Source: MFD04580-c1 sp963702995 (GTDB taxonomy: Bacteria; Planctomycetota; Phycisphaerae; Tepidisphaerales; Tepidisphaeraceae). From it: a stretch of 64,000 nt of DNA. Position numbers and translations under genes: made by a program. Where the stretch lies: the NCBI GenBank assembly GCA_963702995.1, contig OY969783.1, forward strand, positions 3,162,001 through 3,226,000, read 5' to 3'. Shown here in pieces: positions 30,101-43,000 of this stretch (its first letter is position 1; each line of letters begins with the position of its first letter). The notes under the pieces were generated by a model. It saw only the letters and a program-made list of their open reading frames with translations, was not told the origin of the DNA and ran no database searches.

Positions 30101-33100
30101 CGCCGGTCGAATTGTTCAACTGCAGGGCCGCACCGATCGCGTTGTTTGCGATCGACCCAGTCGCGGTGATCTGATTTGAGTTGCTGATCTGCAACGCGCC
30201 AACCTGAATGTTCGTTTGGCCATTGAGCGTCCCGGTCGCTGGCTGCGTCAGGACGAGCGTGCCGTCTTCACCCTTGTTCAGGTTCCCGGCGACCGTGAAA
30301 CTCAGCCCGGTGCCGACCGTCAGCGTTTGACCGAATGCGGCCGACAAATAAGAACCGGTGGCACCCGAGATGTTAATGGTCCGGGCAGTCGTGAAATTGC
30401 TTAGAGCCAAAAACTGCGAGTTGGTGCCGGTGTTGTTGAGCGTGATGGTGTTCGCCGAGTTGCCCAGGCCGGCATCGCTGAACGCCGAAACCACGCCGCC
30501 ATTGATCGTGATGTTGCCGGTGAACGTGTTGCTGGCATCCGCCGAATTGATGCCCATTTGCAGGAAGCCCAGGCCATTCTTAACGATCGCGCTGGTGCCG
30601 GTAAGGTTGGTGAGCGTCAGGCCGGGAACGACATTCGACACCTGAGGGGCCAAGGGGACATTACCCACGCTGACAACCGTGCCGACGCCGAAGGTTGTGG
30701 TCGTCGCCGCCAGAGGCGCCTGATTGGCCAGCAGCAGGCCGTAGCCGTTGAACGGCTGAACGTTAAGAGTATTCGCCGCGTTGAAGGGGAGTGTTGCGGT
30801 CGGGGCAATGGTCTTGTTGGCGGCCTGGTTGAAGAGGGTCGTCGCGCCGCTCTTGCCCACGATGTAGCCGGTGGTGTTGCCCGCCCCAAAGAGCGTGGAG
30901 CTGACCTGCGTCGAAAGAGCGTAGGGGATCGTCTCGGGCGTGCTGGTGCCGTTGCCGTCCCCAATCAGGCCGATGCCGGAGGTGGCGTTGGTGAAGGCAT
31001 TGATGGTGCCCCCGAACGCACTGGCGCCGCTGTTAAGGCCGAGGGCCGCGTTGGCGCCAAGGGTGATCGCGCCGGTATAGCCGGTGGCATCACCAATGGT
31101 GACCATGCCGATGGCATTGGCAGTGGTCGAGCCAGTCAGCGACAGGTTGTTCGCGCCGGCGAGGGTCTTGATCGCGAAGTTCTGGGCGACCGTCTGGCCT
31201 TGGAACTGGCTGGCCCGCAGGGTCGATGCGGCGTTGACGGTAACCGTGTTGTTGAGGATGCCGTTGTTGTTCGCGTTGGCCGAAAGGGTACCGCCGTTAA
31301 GGGTGACGGGGTTGAAGATCTGCACGCCGCTGATGACCAACTCCGGCGCGTTGAGCCCCACGGGGCCGTTGATTGTGATCGAGCCGCCGTTGAACCCCGT
31401 GGCGGTGCCGAAGCCAAGGGCGGCCACGCTCTGATCTTCGATCAGGCCATTGTTTGACAGGTTTACGTTCCCGGTGAAGGCGATGCTGGGGCCGCTGATC
31501 TGCAGGTCGCCGCCGCCCGTCTTGGTGAGCGTCCCGCCGCCGGTGAAAAAGCCGAAGCCCTGCGGGTTGAACTTTCCGCCGACGCCGCTCGTGCCCCCGC
31601 CCGTATTGAGCGTGCCGCCGTTGGGGCCGACGTTGATGACGAACCCGGTGGTGGGGGCGGCGGTCGTCCCGGCCGCGTTCGGGAAGTTCAGCGTGCCGCC
31701 GTTGAGGATGGTCGTTCCGAGGCCCTGGTTGTTCAACGCGGTGACGTTCGTGGTGAAGGTGCCGTTGATCGTGAGCATCCCGGCGTCCACTTCCGTACCG
31801 CCGGTGTAGGTGTTGGAGCCCGCGAGCACCAGAGAGGCCGTGGAGCCCGTCCCGCTGGCCAGCGTCAGCTTGCCCGCGCCGCTGATCACCCCGTTAAGGA
31901 ACAGTGTCAGGCCGCTCGCAACGGTCACGTTGGTGTTGGCGCTGACCAAGCTCATGGGAGCATTGATCGTATTGTTCTGGGCGAGGTTGTTGAGCGCCGC
32001 GGCCGAGGCGCCGTTGTCCAGGTAGATCGTGCTGCCGGCCGTGCCCTGGTTGACCGTGTAAGCGAAGGCCGCAGCCGGGTTGAGCGTTAACGTCCCGACG
32101 TGCTGAAGCCCATCGACCGTGACCTGCTGATTGGCGGTCAGCGCGGAGTTGAAGTTCGCCACGTCGCCTGCGGTGTGGGGAACGTTGCCTGTGGACCAGT
32201 TGCCCCCAGAATTCCAACTGAACGGCCCTGCCGCAGTGGGCAGCCAGTTGGCGGCGTTTAGGGTGTAAGTGCCGCCGACCACGAGGTCGATAAAGCCCGG
32301 GTCGGCCGACGTGCTCAACGTATAGGTGAGGCTGGGCGGAGCGGTGGGCAAGACAAAGTTGGAGAGGGTGGGCGCGGTCCCGGTGTAAGAAATCAGCTTA
32401 TAGTTGCCAGCCTGGGTCGGGTTGCTCCCGCTGAAGCCAAGGTTGGTGCCGGAGCCGATGCTGATGCCGCCCAGCAGCGCGACCTGGTCATAGACGGACA
32501 AGCTCTGGATATCGAACTGGAGCGTCCCGCCAGTGCTCGTGTTGAAGTTGTTAATGGTCAAGGGGCCGTTGCCGACGATGCCGACGCCGCCCGGATTGAT
32601 CAAGCCGGACGAGCGAAGCGTCACGCTCTGGAAGTTACCGCCGGCCACGGCGCTAGTCAGCAGGCCGCCGTTGACGGTAATCGTGCCGTTGTTCGCGTAG
32701 CTGCCGGCCGCCGTGACGCTGCTGGAGAGGGCCCCGCCGGTCATCGTGACGGTGCCGTTCAAGCCACCGGCGGCGCTGACGTTGGTGATGTTCGTGCCGC
32801 TGATGCTGACGCCGCCGGTGTTGTTGTTGGCGACGCTCAGGTTCGTCGTGCCGCCCGAGAGAGTCAGGGCAGTGCCGCCATTTAGAGCATTGGCGGTGTT
32901 CTCCGCGAACGTGCCGCCGGTCTGAATCAGGTTGGTGACGAAGGAGGTGGGGGCGCCGCCGATCGTCATCGTGCCGCTGCTCAGCGCGTTGGCGACGTTG
33001 GCGTTCAGCGTGCCGCCGGTGAGGAAGACGTTCTGCAAGCCCAATGCGGCGGCCGCCGTCACGGTAAGCGTGCCACCGCCGACCGTTGTGACGCCTGTGT

Positions 33101-36010
33101 AGTTGTTCGCGACACTCAGCGTCGCGGCCCCGCCGTTGACGATGAGGGTGTTAGTGCCGGTCAGTGCGTTGGCGGTGTTCTCAGCAAGAACGCTGTTCGA
33201 GAAGTTCTGGACGACCACCGGCCCCGTGCCCAGGACGCCGGCCGCGTTTGCGTTAAGCGTAGCACCCGCGACCTGCACGCCGCCGGTAAACGAGTTGTTC
33301 GCGCTGGTCAGAGTGAGCGTACCGCCACGGTTGTTGCTCACCGTGCCGGCGACCAACTGACCCGGGCCGGAGATAGCACCGCTGATGGTCACGGTGTTGC
33401 CGCTTTCCGGGTTGATCGCGGCGATGCCGCCGCCCAATGTGATGGGGCCGGTGTAGCTCGCGCCATTGAACCCGCGGATCGCACCGAGATTCCCGGCGGC
33501 TTCGGTTGACCCCGGGCTGTTGTTGATCGTGATGGGGTTTGCGATGGCGAGGGCGGCGTTGCCCCAAAATTGGCCACCCTGCGTGCCCGTGCCGTTGATG
33601 ATAATAGGGGTGGCGGCGTTACCGAGGTTCGTCAGCGCGGTAATCTGCAGACGGCCCTGGTTGAGGGTGATCGTGCCGCCAATGTTGCTGGTCGTGGCGG
33701 AGAGCGTCAGGGTGGCCGGCGCACCGCGGCGTTGCCGTTCAGGATCAGGTTGCCACCGGCATTCTGCGTGATGACGTTCGCGTACGTGGCCGAGGCGGTC
33801 CCCGGCGCGAAGATGAGCGTGCCGTTGTTGGCGATGGCGTTTCCCGCGAGAACGGTGGCCAGGCCGGTGCCGCCCGCGCCGAGCTGCAACGTGGCGCCCG
33901 AGGCGACGGTGATCGCGCCGCTGGCGGTATTGGCCGCGGGGGGGTTGAGGATCGTCGTGCCGCTGGCCGCGCTGATGGCCGCGGTCCCGCCCAGGATCGC
34001 ATTAAGCTGGCCGCCGTTCAACGAGATGGTTCCCGTGGGGGTCAGGGTACCGGTCGTGCCGGTGATCGTGCCGCCGTTGAGGGTCAGGTTCGTGACCGCC
34101 TGGCTGAACGTGCTGATGCCGAGCGTGCCGCCGTTGACGACGATGCTGGAACCCGTGGCCAGCACGTTCGCCAGGCCCAGGGTCACGGTGCCGCTGTTAA
34201 CCGTCGTGGCGCCGGTGTAGCCGCTGGCGGTGGTGTTCAGCGTCAGGGTGCCGGTGCCGGAATAGGTCAGGCCCTTGCCGGCGCCGGTGATCGCCGACGA
34301 AATGATCACGTTGTTCGGGCCCGCGATCACCAGATCGGTGGCGGAGCCGACCGCGATAGAGCCGCCGCTGATGGTCAGCGTCTGCGCGCTGGTGTTGAGC
34401 AGGCCGTTGAGGGTGAGGGTGTTGCCGCCGAGCGCGAGGGTTTGCGCGGCGGTGTCCGTGATGTACTGAAGCGTGTTGGCGGACGCGGCGGCCGTGAGCG
34501 TCTGGGCGCCGTTAAACGTGTAGTTCGTCGCCGCGCTCGTCACGTTCGCGAAACCGGCGGTCGCGAGCGTCCCGCCCGTGTACGCCGTAACCGCCCCGCC
34601 GCCGGTGGCATACGAGGTCGCGACACCGGTGCCCACGAAGGCCCACGGCGCGAGGATGCCCGAGCCGTCGCCGGCGTTGCTGACGTTAATCGCGCCAGTG
34701 GTCGGCAGCGTGGTGAACGCGATCGTCCCGCCGTTCGCGCGGGTGATCGTGCCGAGGGTCGCACTGAGGCTGGCCGCCCCGTTCTGAGTGGCGGCGAAGG
34801 TGGAGGCACCCGTGTTGAGGGTAACGCCGTTGAAGGTTTGGCTGTTGGTCCCGCCGTTCAGTCCCTTGATCGTCGTCGTCGCGCCCGAGAGCGTCAGGGC
34901 GGAACTACCGCTCACGATATTCGACGCCGGCGCGCCGGCGGCCGAGAAGTCCAGCAGCAAGCTTGCGCCGGTGCCAACCGAGGTGGCGCCCGTATAGGTA
35001 TCCGTGCCGGTGAGCGTGAGAACGCCGGTGCCGGACGCCGACTGCACGTTCAGACCGAACGCCCCGCCGCCGATGGCGCCGCTGAAGACGACCGGAGAGT
35101 TCGCGGCCCCGTTGACCGTGATCGTCTCGGTGGCGGAGAGGGTCTGCGCGCCGGTAAAGGCGACGCCGCCGGTCCCGGTCCCGGCGAAAGTGAGCCGCTG
35201 CGCCCCAAAGCCGGTGATCGAGCCGCCCAGCGTCAACACACCCGTGCCGCCCAGCGTGATCGTGGGGTTCGCGGCCAGCGTGATCGCGCCGGTGCCGAGG
35301 TTGAGCGATCGAGTGCCGCCGTAGGTAAAGCCGCTGTTGAACGTGAGAGCGTTGTTGCTGGTGTTGGTGATGGCCGCTGCGGTGGTGTTGTCGATCGTCC
35401 CGCCGTTGATCGCGAACGACCCGGTGCCGGCGGCCGTGGCGCTGTTGAAGTTGAGCTGCCCGCTATTCAGCGTCGTGCCGCCGGAATACGAATCGGCGCC
35501 CGAGAGCGTGACGGAACTGGTCCCACCGATCGCCAGCCCGCCCGTGCCGCTTAGCGTGCCGCCAAGGTTAATCGCCCCGACACCGCTGACCGATTGGGTG
35601 CCGCTCAACTGCATTGCGAAGTTGAGCGATTCAATCGCGGCGCTCAGGTTGCTGATCGGGCCCGACAGGGTCATCGTGTTTGACCCGCCGATCGTGTACG
35701 CCGCCGCACCAGGAATGAACGTCAGCCCGGCGATGTTGAAACCGCCGGCCAGATCGTCGGTGAGCGTCGTGCCGCCGCCGCCGGCGGCGCCGAAGATGAG
35801 CGAGTCGCCGGAGACCGGCGGGCTGTTCCCGACCCAGCCACCGGTCGAGAAGTTGCCGGTGTTCCCCACCCACGTGTCGGTCGCGGCCCGCAACTCGTTG
35901 GGAGTCAGCGGCCGAACCACCCCAAGCACCGCCGAGCAGACGGCCAACCAGCGGGCTGAAGTTCTGCGACCCTGCCGCGACACCTTGAGGCGACTGACGA
36001 TCGAACGCAT
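15189..36010 (-). CDS. Giant autotransporter-type beta-strand-repeat protein with PEP-CTERM-like tail (frameshifted)
   Basis: Four consecutive minus-strand frames, 36010 to about 33726, to about 28405, to about 16944, to 15189, read as one protein if single-base shifts are corrected at those points: one base missing at CCGCGG 33724-33729, one missing in the G6 run 28403-28408, one extra in CCC 16943-16945. The sum is exactly 6,941 codons. The start ATG at 36010 has GGAGAGG just upstream. The first 45 residues form a long export signal (RRTSARW, LAVCSAVLGVV). The body is dozens of passenger-associated repeats (pattern GTLTLSGANTYSGGTTVNGG), rich in Gly, Thr, Asn and Ser, predicted to fold as a beta-solenoid. 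A PA14-like domain lies at about 25050-25465. The C-terminus is TPEPGTLSLVGAAAIGLLAR plus poly-Arg, a PEP-CTERM-like sorting tail; no autotransporter barrel is present. Surface adhesin or matrix protein is a reasonable guess, not shown. Confidence 0.8.
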
Positions 36011-37049
36011 GTTCCCTCTCCAAACTTCAACAGAGATGCAACGGACGCTTGCGACACACCGAACGCTTTGCAGTGCTCGGACACTCGACACCCCCGAGCA
36101 CCCCTCGCGCCACCCACAGAAGATCATTTGGCTTGGAAGATCCCGCGCGGCCCGGACGGGCCCGGGATTGATTTGTGGGCCGGAGACGCGCACCGGACCG
36201 CTTGCAACGCTGCGGCTTCAACATGAAATTTTCTCCGCCAAGCCCAAACGTGCGGGCCTTCCCGCGCCGTCAACGACCGAAATGCACCGACGCCCTACAC
36301 CCAGGCCTCCTGCCAATTAGGCCTCATGCCAGCCAGGCCTCATGCCAGCCAGGCCTCATGCCAGCCAGGTCTCATCGCAGTGCGGAATGCCCCTCGCAGG
36401 CTCCCGCTCCGTCAAAAGACCAAAGGGCTCTGCACAAACCCATTTGCCGCAGTGCGTCTTCCGCCACGGAATACTGCCGCAAGCATGGACCACCGACGCG
36501 CGGAAGTGCGAGAGAGATCACCGATCGAACCCCCGCACTCCGCCACTCAATTTTTATCGAACTGCTCGCTATACGACATGCGTCACATTCAAGTTGAACG
36601 CGACGGGGTGGAAGCGCAGCCCTCCACCGGGACTTAGGCAGGGCCAAGTATAAGTAACAGGCAACCGCGGACAAGCAAAAAATCTTGAGTGAAAACGCCC
36701 GATATGAAGTCTTGCTCCGTTATCGGGCCTGAATCGAGCCCGCCCCACCGGAAGTCATGGATCCGTTCAGGGTTGATCGTTATAAGCGGTACGGCTTCAC
36801 ACCCTTAGCACGGCGACGGTGCCTCGCCTGCAAAGCGATGCAGAGTGCCAGAGTGCCGCCGCGCGAAATCCGGATTTCTCGTTCATCGATCCCAAGGAGA
36901 TTGTGTAATATATCGACACAGTCATCTGTCCCCGAGGTTTGTGCCGTTGTTCACGGCCGCTAACGTTCGGCGGAGTCGCATCGTGATCGACACGGTGGAC
37001 GTGGCTGTCAGGCGTGATTTGTACATTTGTACCGCGGAGTCGTAAAAAG
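36011..37049. other. Divergent promoter spacer between the two giant genes
   Basis: 1,039 bases separating two giant repeat-protein genes that read away from each other. It contains a 16-bp tandem repeat (36303-36366) and a short inverted pair GCCCGATA (36697-36704) / TATCGGGC (36721-36728). The section 36640-37045 is noticeably AT-richer and should hold the promoters. Open frames on both strands here have no recognisable content. I cannot assign -35/-10 boxes with confidence. Confidence 0.55.
36303..36366. repeat. 16-bp tandem repeat, three exact copies plus one degenerate
   Basis: AGGCCTCATGCCAGCC occurs exactly at 36319-36334, 36335-36350 and 36351-36366. A diverged copy precedes it (36303-36318) and the phrase AGGTCTCAT follows. 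It lies 290 bases upstream of the minus-strand giant gene, in the divergent spacer. The array has no unique spacers, so it is not a CRISPR. Iterated protein-binding sites or simple slippage are both possible. Confidence 0.85.
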
Positions 37050-40000
37050 ATGCAGAGCCGTACTCGGGTTGTGTTGGGTGTTGAGGATGTCCGGAAGCAA
37101 CTGAACAACGCTGAAGCGAGCCACGCCGTTGCGGCGCGAACCCGCCGCGATTCGTCGAAAGTACTCGACATCGATCCGTCGCGACGCCTCCGGCGCGACG
37201 GATCGACAAAAAAAGGACAACCTGTCGCGGCTGCGGCCCGCAAAGCGGTTGCCGCTCTCGCGGCCGCGGCGTCGCTTGTCGCGTGGGTCGCCCCGCCGGC
37301 TTTGGCCAACGCCGAGTTGGACGTCACCAACGGCAAGACCGATCTGACCACCAGCGGCTCCTACGACCAGGCAACCCCGCCGACAACGACAAGCGACATT
37401 ACCTTTAAGTCTGGGACGGCCTACTCTCCGGCCGCCTTTACCATCAGTGGTAACACTGCGCTCGGCATCGGCACCCTCAACGACCTGAGCAGCACCTCCC
37501 TGACCCTCCAGAACGGCACGGTCAGCACGGTTGCGACGCTCACGCTCAATGGCGGCACGAATTCGGTCACGGGGACGGTCGCCGGCGACCTGTTCTATGT
37601 CGGAAGCACCGGCAACCTGACGCTCCAGAACGGCTCGGGGACCCTCAACCTTGCCTTAAACGCCGCCGGGAACCTGGATGTCGTCGGAACGGCGGCCATC
37701 AGCTCGAACATCTCGGGCGCGTTCGGCCTCACCAAGACCGGGGCCGGGACGTTGACGCTCTCCGGGACGAATGGCTTTACCGGCAGCGTGACGGTGGGCG
37801 CAGGGACGCTCAAAGCGGGTAGTGCCGGCGCTCTGGGCGCCGCGGCCGACCCGGTTTCGGTCACCAGCGGCGCCGTGTTCGACCTCAACGGCCAGACGAT
37901 CGCCAACACGAACGCATTGACTCTGAATGGTTCGGGCATCAGCGGCGCCGGGGCGCTGATCAACAGCTCGGGGACGGCCGCCACCTATTCGCAGGGGACC
38001 ATCACCCTGGCCAGCGACACCACGATTGGCGGCACGGGGACGATTAATCTTGGCATCGCGAGCGCGGCCAACACCGCCGTTCTGGGCGGGGCGTTCAACC
38101 TGACCAAGACCGGCACGGGGACTCTGATCCTTAATAATGGCGCCAACACGTTCGGCGGGGCGGGCAAGAACCTCTACATCGCCCAGGGCACGCTGCAGTT
38201 GGGCAACAACGGAACCACCGGGGCCAACTTCGGGAATGCCGCGACAACCATCGTCCTGGGCGACGCCTCCGGCACCAACGCGAACAACGTCATCCTTTCG
38301 TATTCCGCGGGCGGCAAGAACGTTTCTCTCGCAAACCCGATCAGCATCTCGGCGGGGACCGGCACCCGCACGATCAGCACGGTCTCGGGCGCGCCGACGT
38401 TCAGCGGCGCCATGACGCTGGCGAACAACGTCACCATCACCAATTCCAACGGCAGCGCAGGCGGGGTGATCTTCAGCGGCGGTGTGACCGGGACCGGCAA
38501 TATCACGCTCACCGCGACCGGCGCGGGCAGCCCGATCACGTTCAGCACCACCGCCGTGAACAACACCGGCACGATCACCAACACCGGGACCAACAACACC
38601 GCGGCAAGCGTCGCGACGATCAGTGCCGCGGTTGGCAGCAACGTCGGGAACATCACGCAGAGCGGCATCAACCTCTTCACCGTCAGCGGGGGTATCACGC
38701 TGGGCGGCGACCGAACCTATTCCAGCACGAGCACGGGCCTCTTCACTTTGGGCGCCATCACCGGGTCGGCCGCCGCGGGGGCGACGCAGACGGTGACATT
38801 CACCCCGGCCAGCAGCGGGAGCATCACGGACAACGGCGTTATCGGGAACGGGGCGGCCGGTGGGAAGGTCGCGGTGCTCGCCGCCGCGAACGGTGGCGGC
38901 ATCGTCACTCTCAGCGGCGCGAACACGTACACCGGCGGCACGACAATCCAGTCCGGCGCGACGCTCGACTTCTTCAACACGGCCGCGATGCCGGGGTACC
39001 CTATTCTCGCTTCCAACCCGATCTCGGTCGCAAGTGGAGCGACCCTGGGCCTCGGCTTTGGCAGCACGGGGCAGTTTTCATCGACCGACGTGACGAACAT
39101 TCTGAGCGGCGCCATTCCGGTTACGCTCGCCACCGGCGCGAGCGTCGGGCTGGACACCACAACCGCCAGTGCGACCCTGAGCACGCCGTTCTCAAACGCG
39201 GCGGGTTCCACCGCGACCGGGCTGTCGAAGCTCGGCGGCAACACCCTTACCATCACCGGGGCCAACACCTACAGCGGCCCGACTACCATCCAGAACGGCG
39301 TCTTAAGCGTCTCGACGCTGAACAGCGTTTCCGGCGGCGCTTCGAGCAGCAATCTGGGCGCGCCGAACAGCGTCGCCAACGGCACCATCTCGCTGGGGTC
39401 GGGGACAGCGACAGGGCAGTTGACCTACACGGGCCCGGGGGAAACGTCCGACCGAGCCATCATCCTGGCCGGGACGACGGGCGGCGGGATCCTCGATTCC
39501 TCCGGGACCGGGCTGCTCAAGTTCTCAGGCGGCGTGACCGAAACCGGGGCCGGCGTCAAGACGCTGACCTTACAGGGGGCGAGCAACGGCGAACTGAGCG
39601 GCACCATCGCCGGCGGCGTCCTGGGGAGTAGCGCTCCCCTCACGATCACCAAGACCGGTTCGGGGAACTGGCTTCTCTCCGGCGCGGGCAACACCGCTAC
39701 AAACCTGAACATCAATGGCGGCAACATTGATACCGGGCCGAACGGGCTGACGCTGAATGACGGGCCCGGCGCGACAGTCGCGGCGTCGGTGACCACGACG
39801 CTGAACGGGAAGATCAACCTGGCCGGCGTCGGGACCGCTGCCAACGGCGCGGACTTCGGTTCGACGGTCGCCGGCGCCGTGCTGACGGTGAACGCCGTCA
39901 TCGCCGGTGGCGATACCAACAGCATCGATTACTACAGCAGCGCCGCCGGCACGACGATTTTGAACGCCGCCAACACGTACTCGGGCCAGACCTACCTGAA

Positions 40001-43000
40001 TTCGCAGATCGTCCAGGTGGCTTCGATCAACAGTGTGACCGGCGTGAATCACCTCGCCGCGAGCAATCTTGGCGCGCCGACGACGGCCGCGAACGGCACG
40101 ATCCTGATCGGCGGCGGGTCAACACTGCGTTATGTCGGGACGGGTGAAACGACCGACCGAGTCATCGCCCTTCAGGGCACCACCACCGGCGGGGTCATCG
40201 ACCAGTCGGGGACTGGCCTGCTCAAGTTCACCAGTGCGTTCACGGCGCCGGGGGCGGGGATCAAGACACTCACGTTGCAGGGCTCGACTCCCACCGGGAC
40301 CGGTGAAATCGCCGGGGCGATTGTCGATAACAGCACGACCAACAAGACGTCGCTGACCAAGCTCGGGACCGGGACCTGGACGCTTTCCGGCGCCAGCACC
40401 TACACCGGGGCGACGACGGTCAGCGGCGGCAACCTCATTCTGAACGTCCCGGCGAGCCTCGGCTCCACGCTTGCCACCACGCCGGTCGCGATCACCAGCG
40501 GCGGCACCTTGTCCCCGGCCGCCGGCTCCTCGATCGGCAGCACGAGCGCCGCTGGCGCGACGCTGGCCCTTAGCCCCGGCGGCGTTCTGAATCTCGCCGA
40601 CGGCACGGTGGGGGCGTTCACCATCAAGAGTTCGGTGACCACCTCTCTGGTCTCCTTGACCGGCGGAACGATCAACTTTGACCTCGGCGGAGCGACGACG
40701 GCGGCCGACCAGTTGATCATCGGAAGCACCGGCACGGCCGCCGCCACGTTGAGCGGCGCGGCGACCGGCATCAATATCGTTATCCCGGCGGGGACGTCGA
40801 GCCTGGACACCAGCCACCCCTACACGCTGATTTCCGCGGGCGGCGGCGGCCTCTCCAACAGCAATTTGTTCCTGACTTCGCCGACGGTCGTTGTGGGCGG
40901 GCAGACCTACACCCTCTCACTCGCCGGCAGCACGGCCACCGCCGAGACGCTCACCATTTCGAGCGGCGGGGCCGCGGGCGTGCCCCCAACGGCGTTCTTC
41001 ACCGGCCAGTACGGGGCCAGTTGGTCCTACGTGGACTTCAACACCACCGCGTCGAACTTTGTCACCGCCGCCACCGGCGGGAACAACACGTTCGCGATCC
41101 CCGGCGCGACGACGAACGTGACGCTGACGGCCAACTCCGCCACCAACCTGGCGACGACGCTGGATCAGTCGTTCACGATCAACAGCCTGAACTTCTCCGG
41201 AAGCGGGACATCCAACACCGCCGGATCGAGCGTCTCGTCGGGTTCGGGGGGCAACAACACCCTGACGATCAACGCGGCCGCCGTGAACGGCAACGTCGCG
41301 GGGAACGGCATCACCATCGCCACGGGCTCCGGGGCCAACCTGGTCGCGGTCGATGTGGCCCTTGGCGCCAGCCAGACCTGGACCAACAACTCCACGAACG
41401 CCACCTCCTTCAGCGGCAACATCACGGGCGCGGGCCTCACGCTCACCACAGCCGGCACAGGCGCGATCCAGATCGGCGCCGGCGGGACGACGGGGACGAT
41501 CGCAACGAACGTCGCGATCGTCAACAACGGCGTGCTCGCGTTCAATCGCTCCAACACGGTCACGCAGGGCGTTGATTTCAACGCGACGGTCAGCGGCACC
41601 GGCGGCATCACGCAGAACGGCACCGGGGCCCTTGTCCTGAACGGGACGAACACCTACTCCGGCCCGACGACGATCAGCTCGGGCACGCTGTCGGCCGCCC
41701 TGCAGGCGAACCTGGGCACGAACGCGACAGCGGCCGCCATCACGTTCCCCTCGGGGAGCACCGGCACCCTCCGCTTGACGGGCACCGGCTTCGTCGGCGT
41801 GGCGGGCGCGGGCGTGACGCTGAACGGGAACGGCATCATCGACCTGGAGGGGACGGATGCCGCGACGATCAGCGGCGTGATCTCCGGCACGGGCTCTCTG
41901 AGCAAGATCGGATCGGGCTTGCTGACACTGAGCGTCGCCAGCACGTTCACCGGCGCGGTGAACGTCAGCGGCGGCCTTTTGGCCTTCCCCGGCACTGGCA
42001 CCAGCGCCGACCCGACTACGCTCGGCGCTGGTGTTAAGAACATCAATCTGACCAACGGCGGCGGCGTTCGCGTCATCGCCGCCTATTCGAACCCGTCGTC
42101 GGGCACGAAGAGCTTTGTCATCGGGAGCGGGGGCGGCACGTTCGATGTGCCGAACGGCTTGTTCCTTCAGTTGGACGACGCGGGGCAGCTTGCCGGCACG
42201 GGCGATCTGACCGTTCAGGGGACCGGCACCGGCTACGTCCTCCTGAACAACCAGGCGTTCAACTTCTCCGGCAATGTCTTTGTGAATAGTGCGACGTTGC
42301 TGCTTCAGGCCAACAGCGTTCTGGGCACCACCCCCGGCCGCACGCTTACGGTGGCAAGTGGCGCTGTGTTAAACATCAACAACGGCGGTCTCATTCTGCC
42401 GCTGGGCATCACCCTGAACGGCACCGGGATCGGCGGCGCCGGGGCGATGGTCGGCACCGCCGCGACCACGCTGACATCGGGCATCACGCTCGCCAGTTCC
42501 GACGCGTCGATCGGTGGCACCGCCACCCTGACCGAGACCGGCCCCGTCGGCGGCTCCGGCGGGCTTACCAAGGTCGGGGCCAACACGTTGGTTCTCGCCG
42601 GCGCCAGTTCCTATAGCGGCAACACGACGATTTCCGCCGGCGTGCTTCAGATCGGGTCCGCCGGCGCGACGGGCACGTTGCCGACCACCGGCACCTTCAC
42701 CGACAACGGCACGTTCCTCATCAACCGCACCAACGCCGTGAGCCAGGGCGTTGATTTCCCAACGGCCGGGATCACCGGGACGGGCGGCATCACGCAGGCC
42801 GGCACGGGCGTCACCACGCTGACCGTGCCCAACAGCTATGTGGGGACGACGCTGGTCAGCGCCGGCACGCTCACGCTGAGCGGCCCGGCCACGCTCGGTG
42901 CGACGACCGCCCCGCTTACCGTCAACGGCGGCGGATCGGCGGCCGCCGCGGGCACCCTCGACCTCGGCGGCACGAGCCAGACCGTTGGGGCGCTGAACGG

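Noticed and set aside
16943..33729. Programmed ribosomal frameshifting in the giant gene
   Set aside because: Three shifts of differing direction in one gene, plus many similar shifts in unrelated genes, fit sequence error better. No slippery heptamer with a downstream structure stands out.
15072..34220. Many long plus-strand open frames opposite the minus-strand giant gene (for example 15072-16256, 16552-17796, 19960-21471, 26656-27594)
   Set aside because: They are antisense to a strongly biased, stop-poor repeat gene, have no recognisable domains, and read as Arg/Gly/Val-rich low-complexity text. The minus-strand frame carries the repeats, signal and tail.
36303..36366. CRISPR array
   Set aside because: The 16-bp units are directly abutting with no unique spacers, and no cas genes are present.
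37171..37206. Transcription terminator or attenuator upstream of the plus-strand giant
   Set aside because: The hairpin is followed by A residues, not T, on the coding strand, and there is no start codon downstream that would make the preceding part a leader.
36797..37351. 184-codon minus-strand frame spanning the start of the plus-strand giant
   Set aside because: It overlaps the giant's signal-peptide coding region and has no recognisable content.
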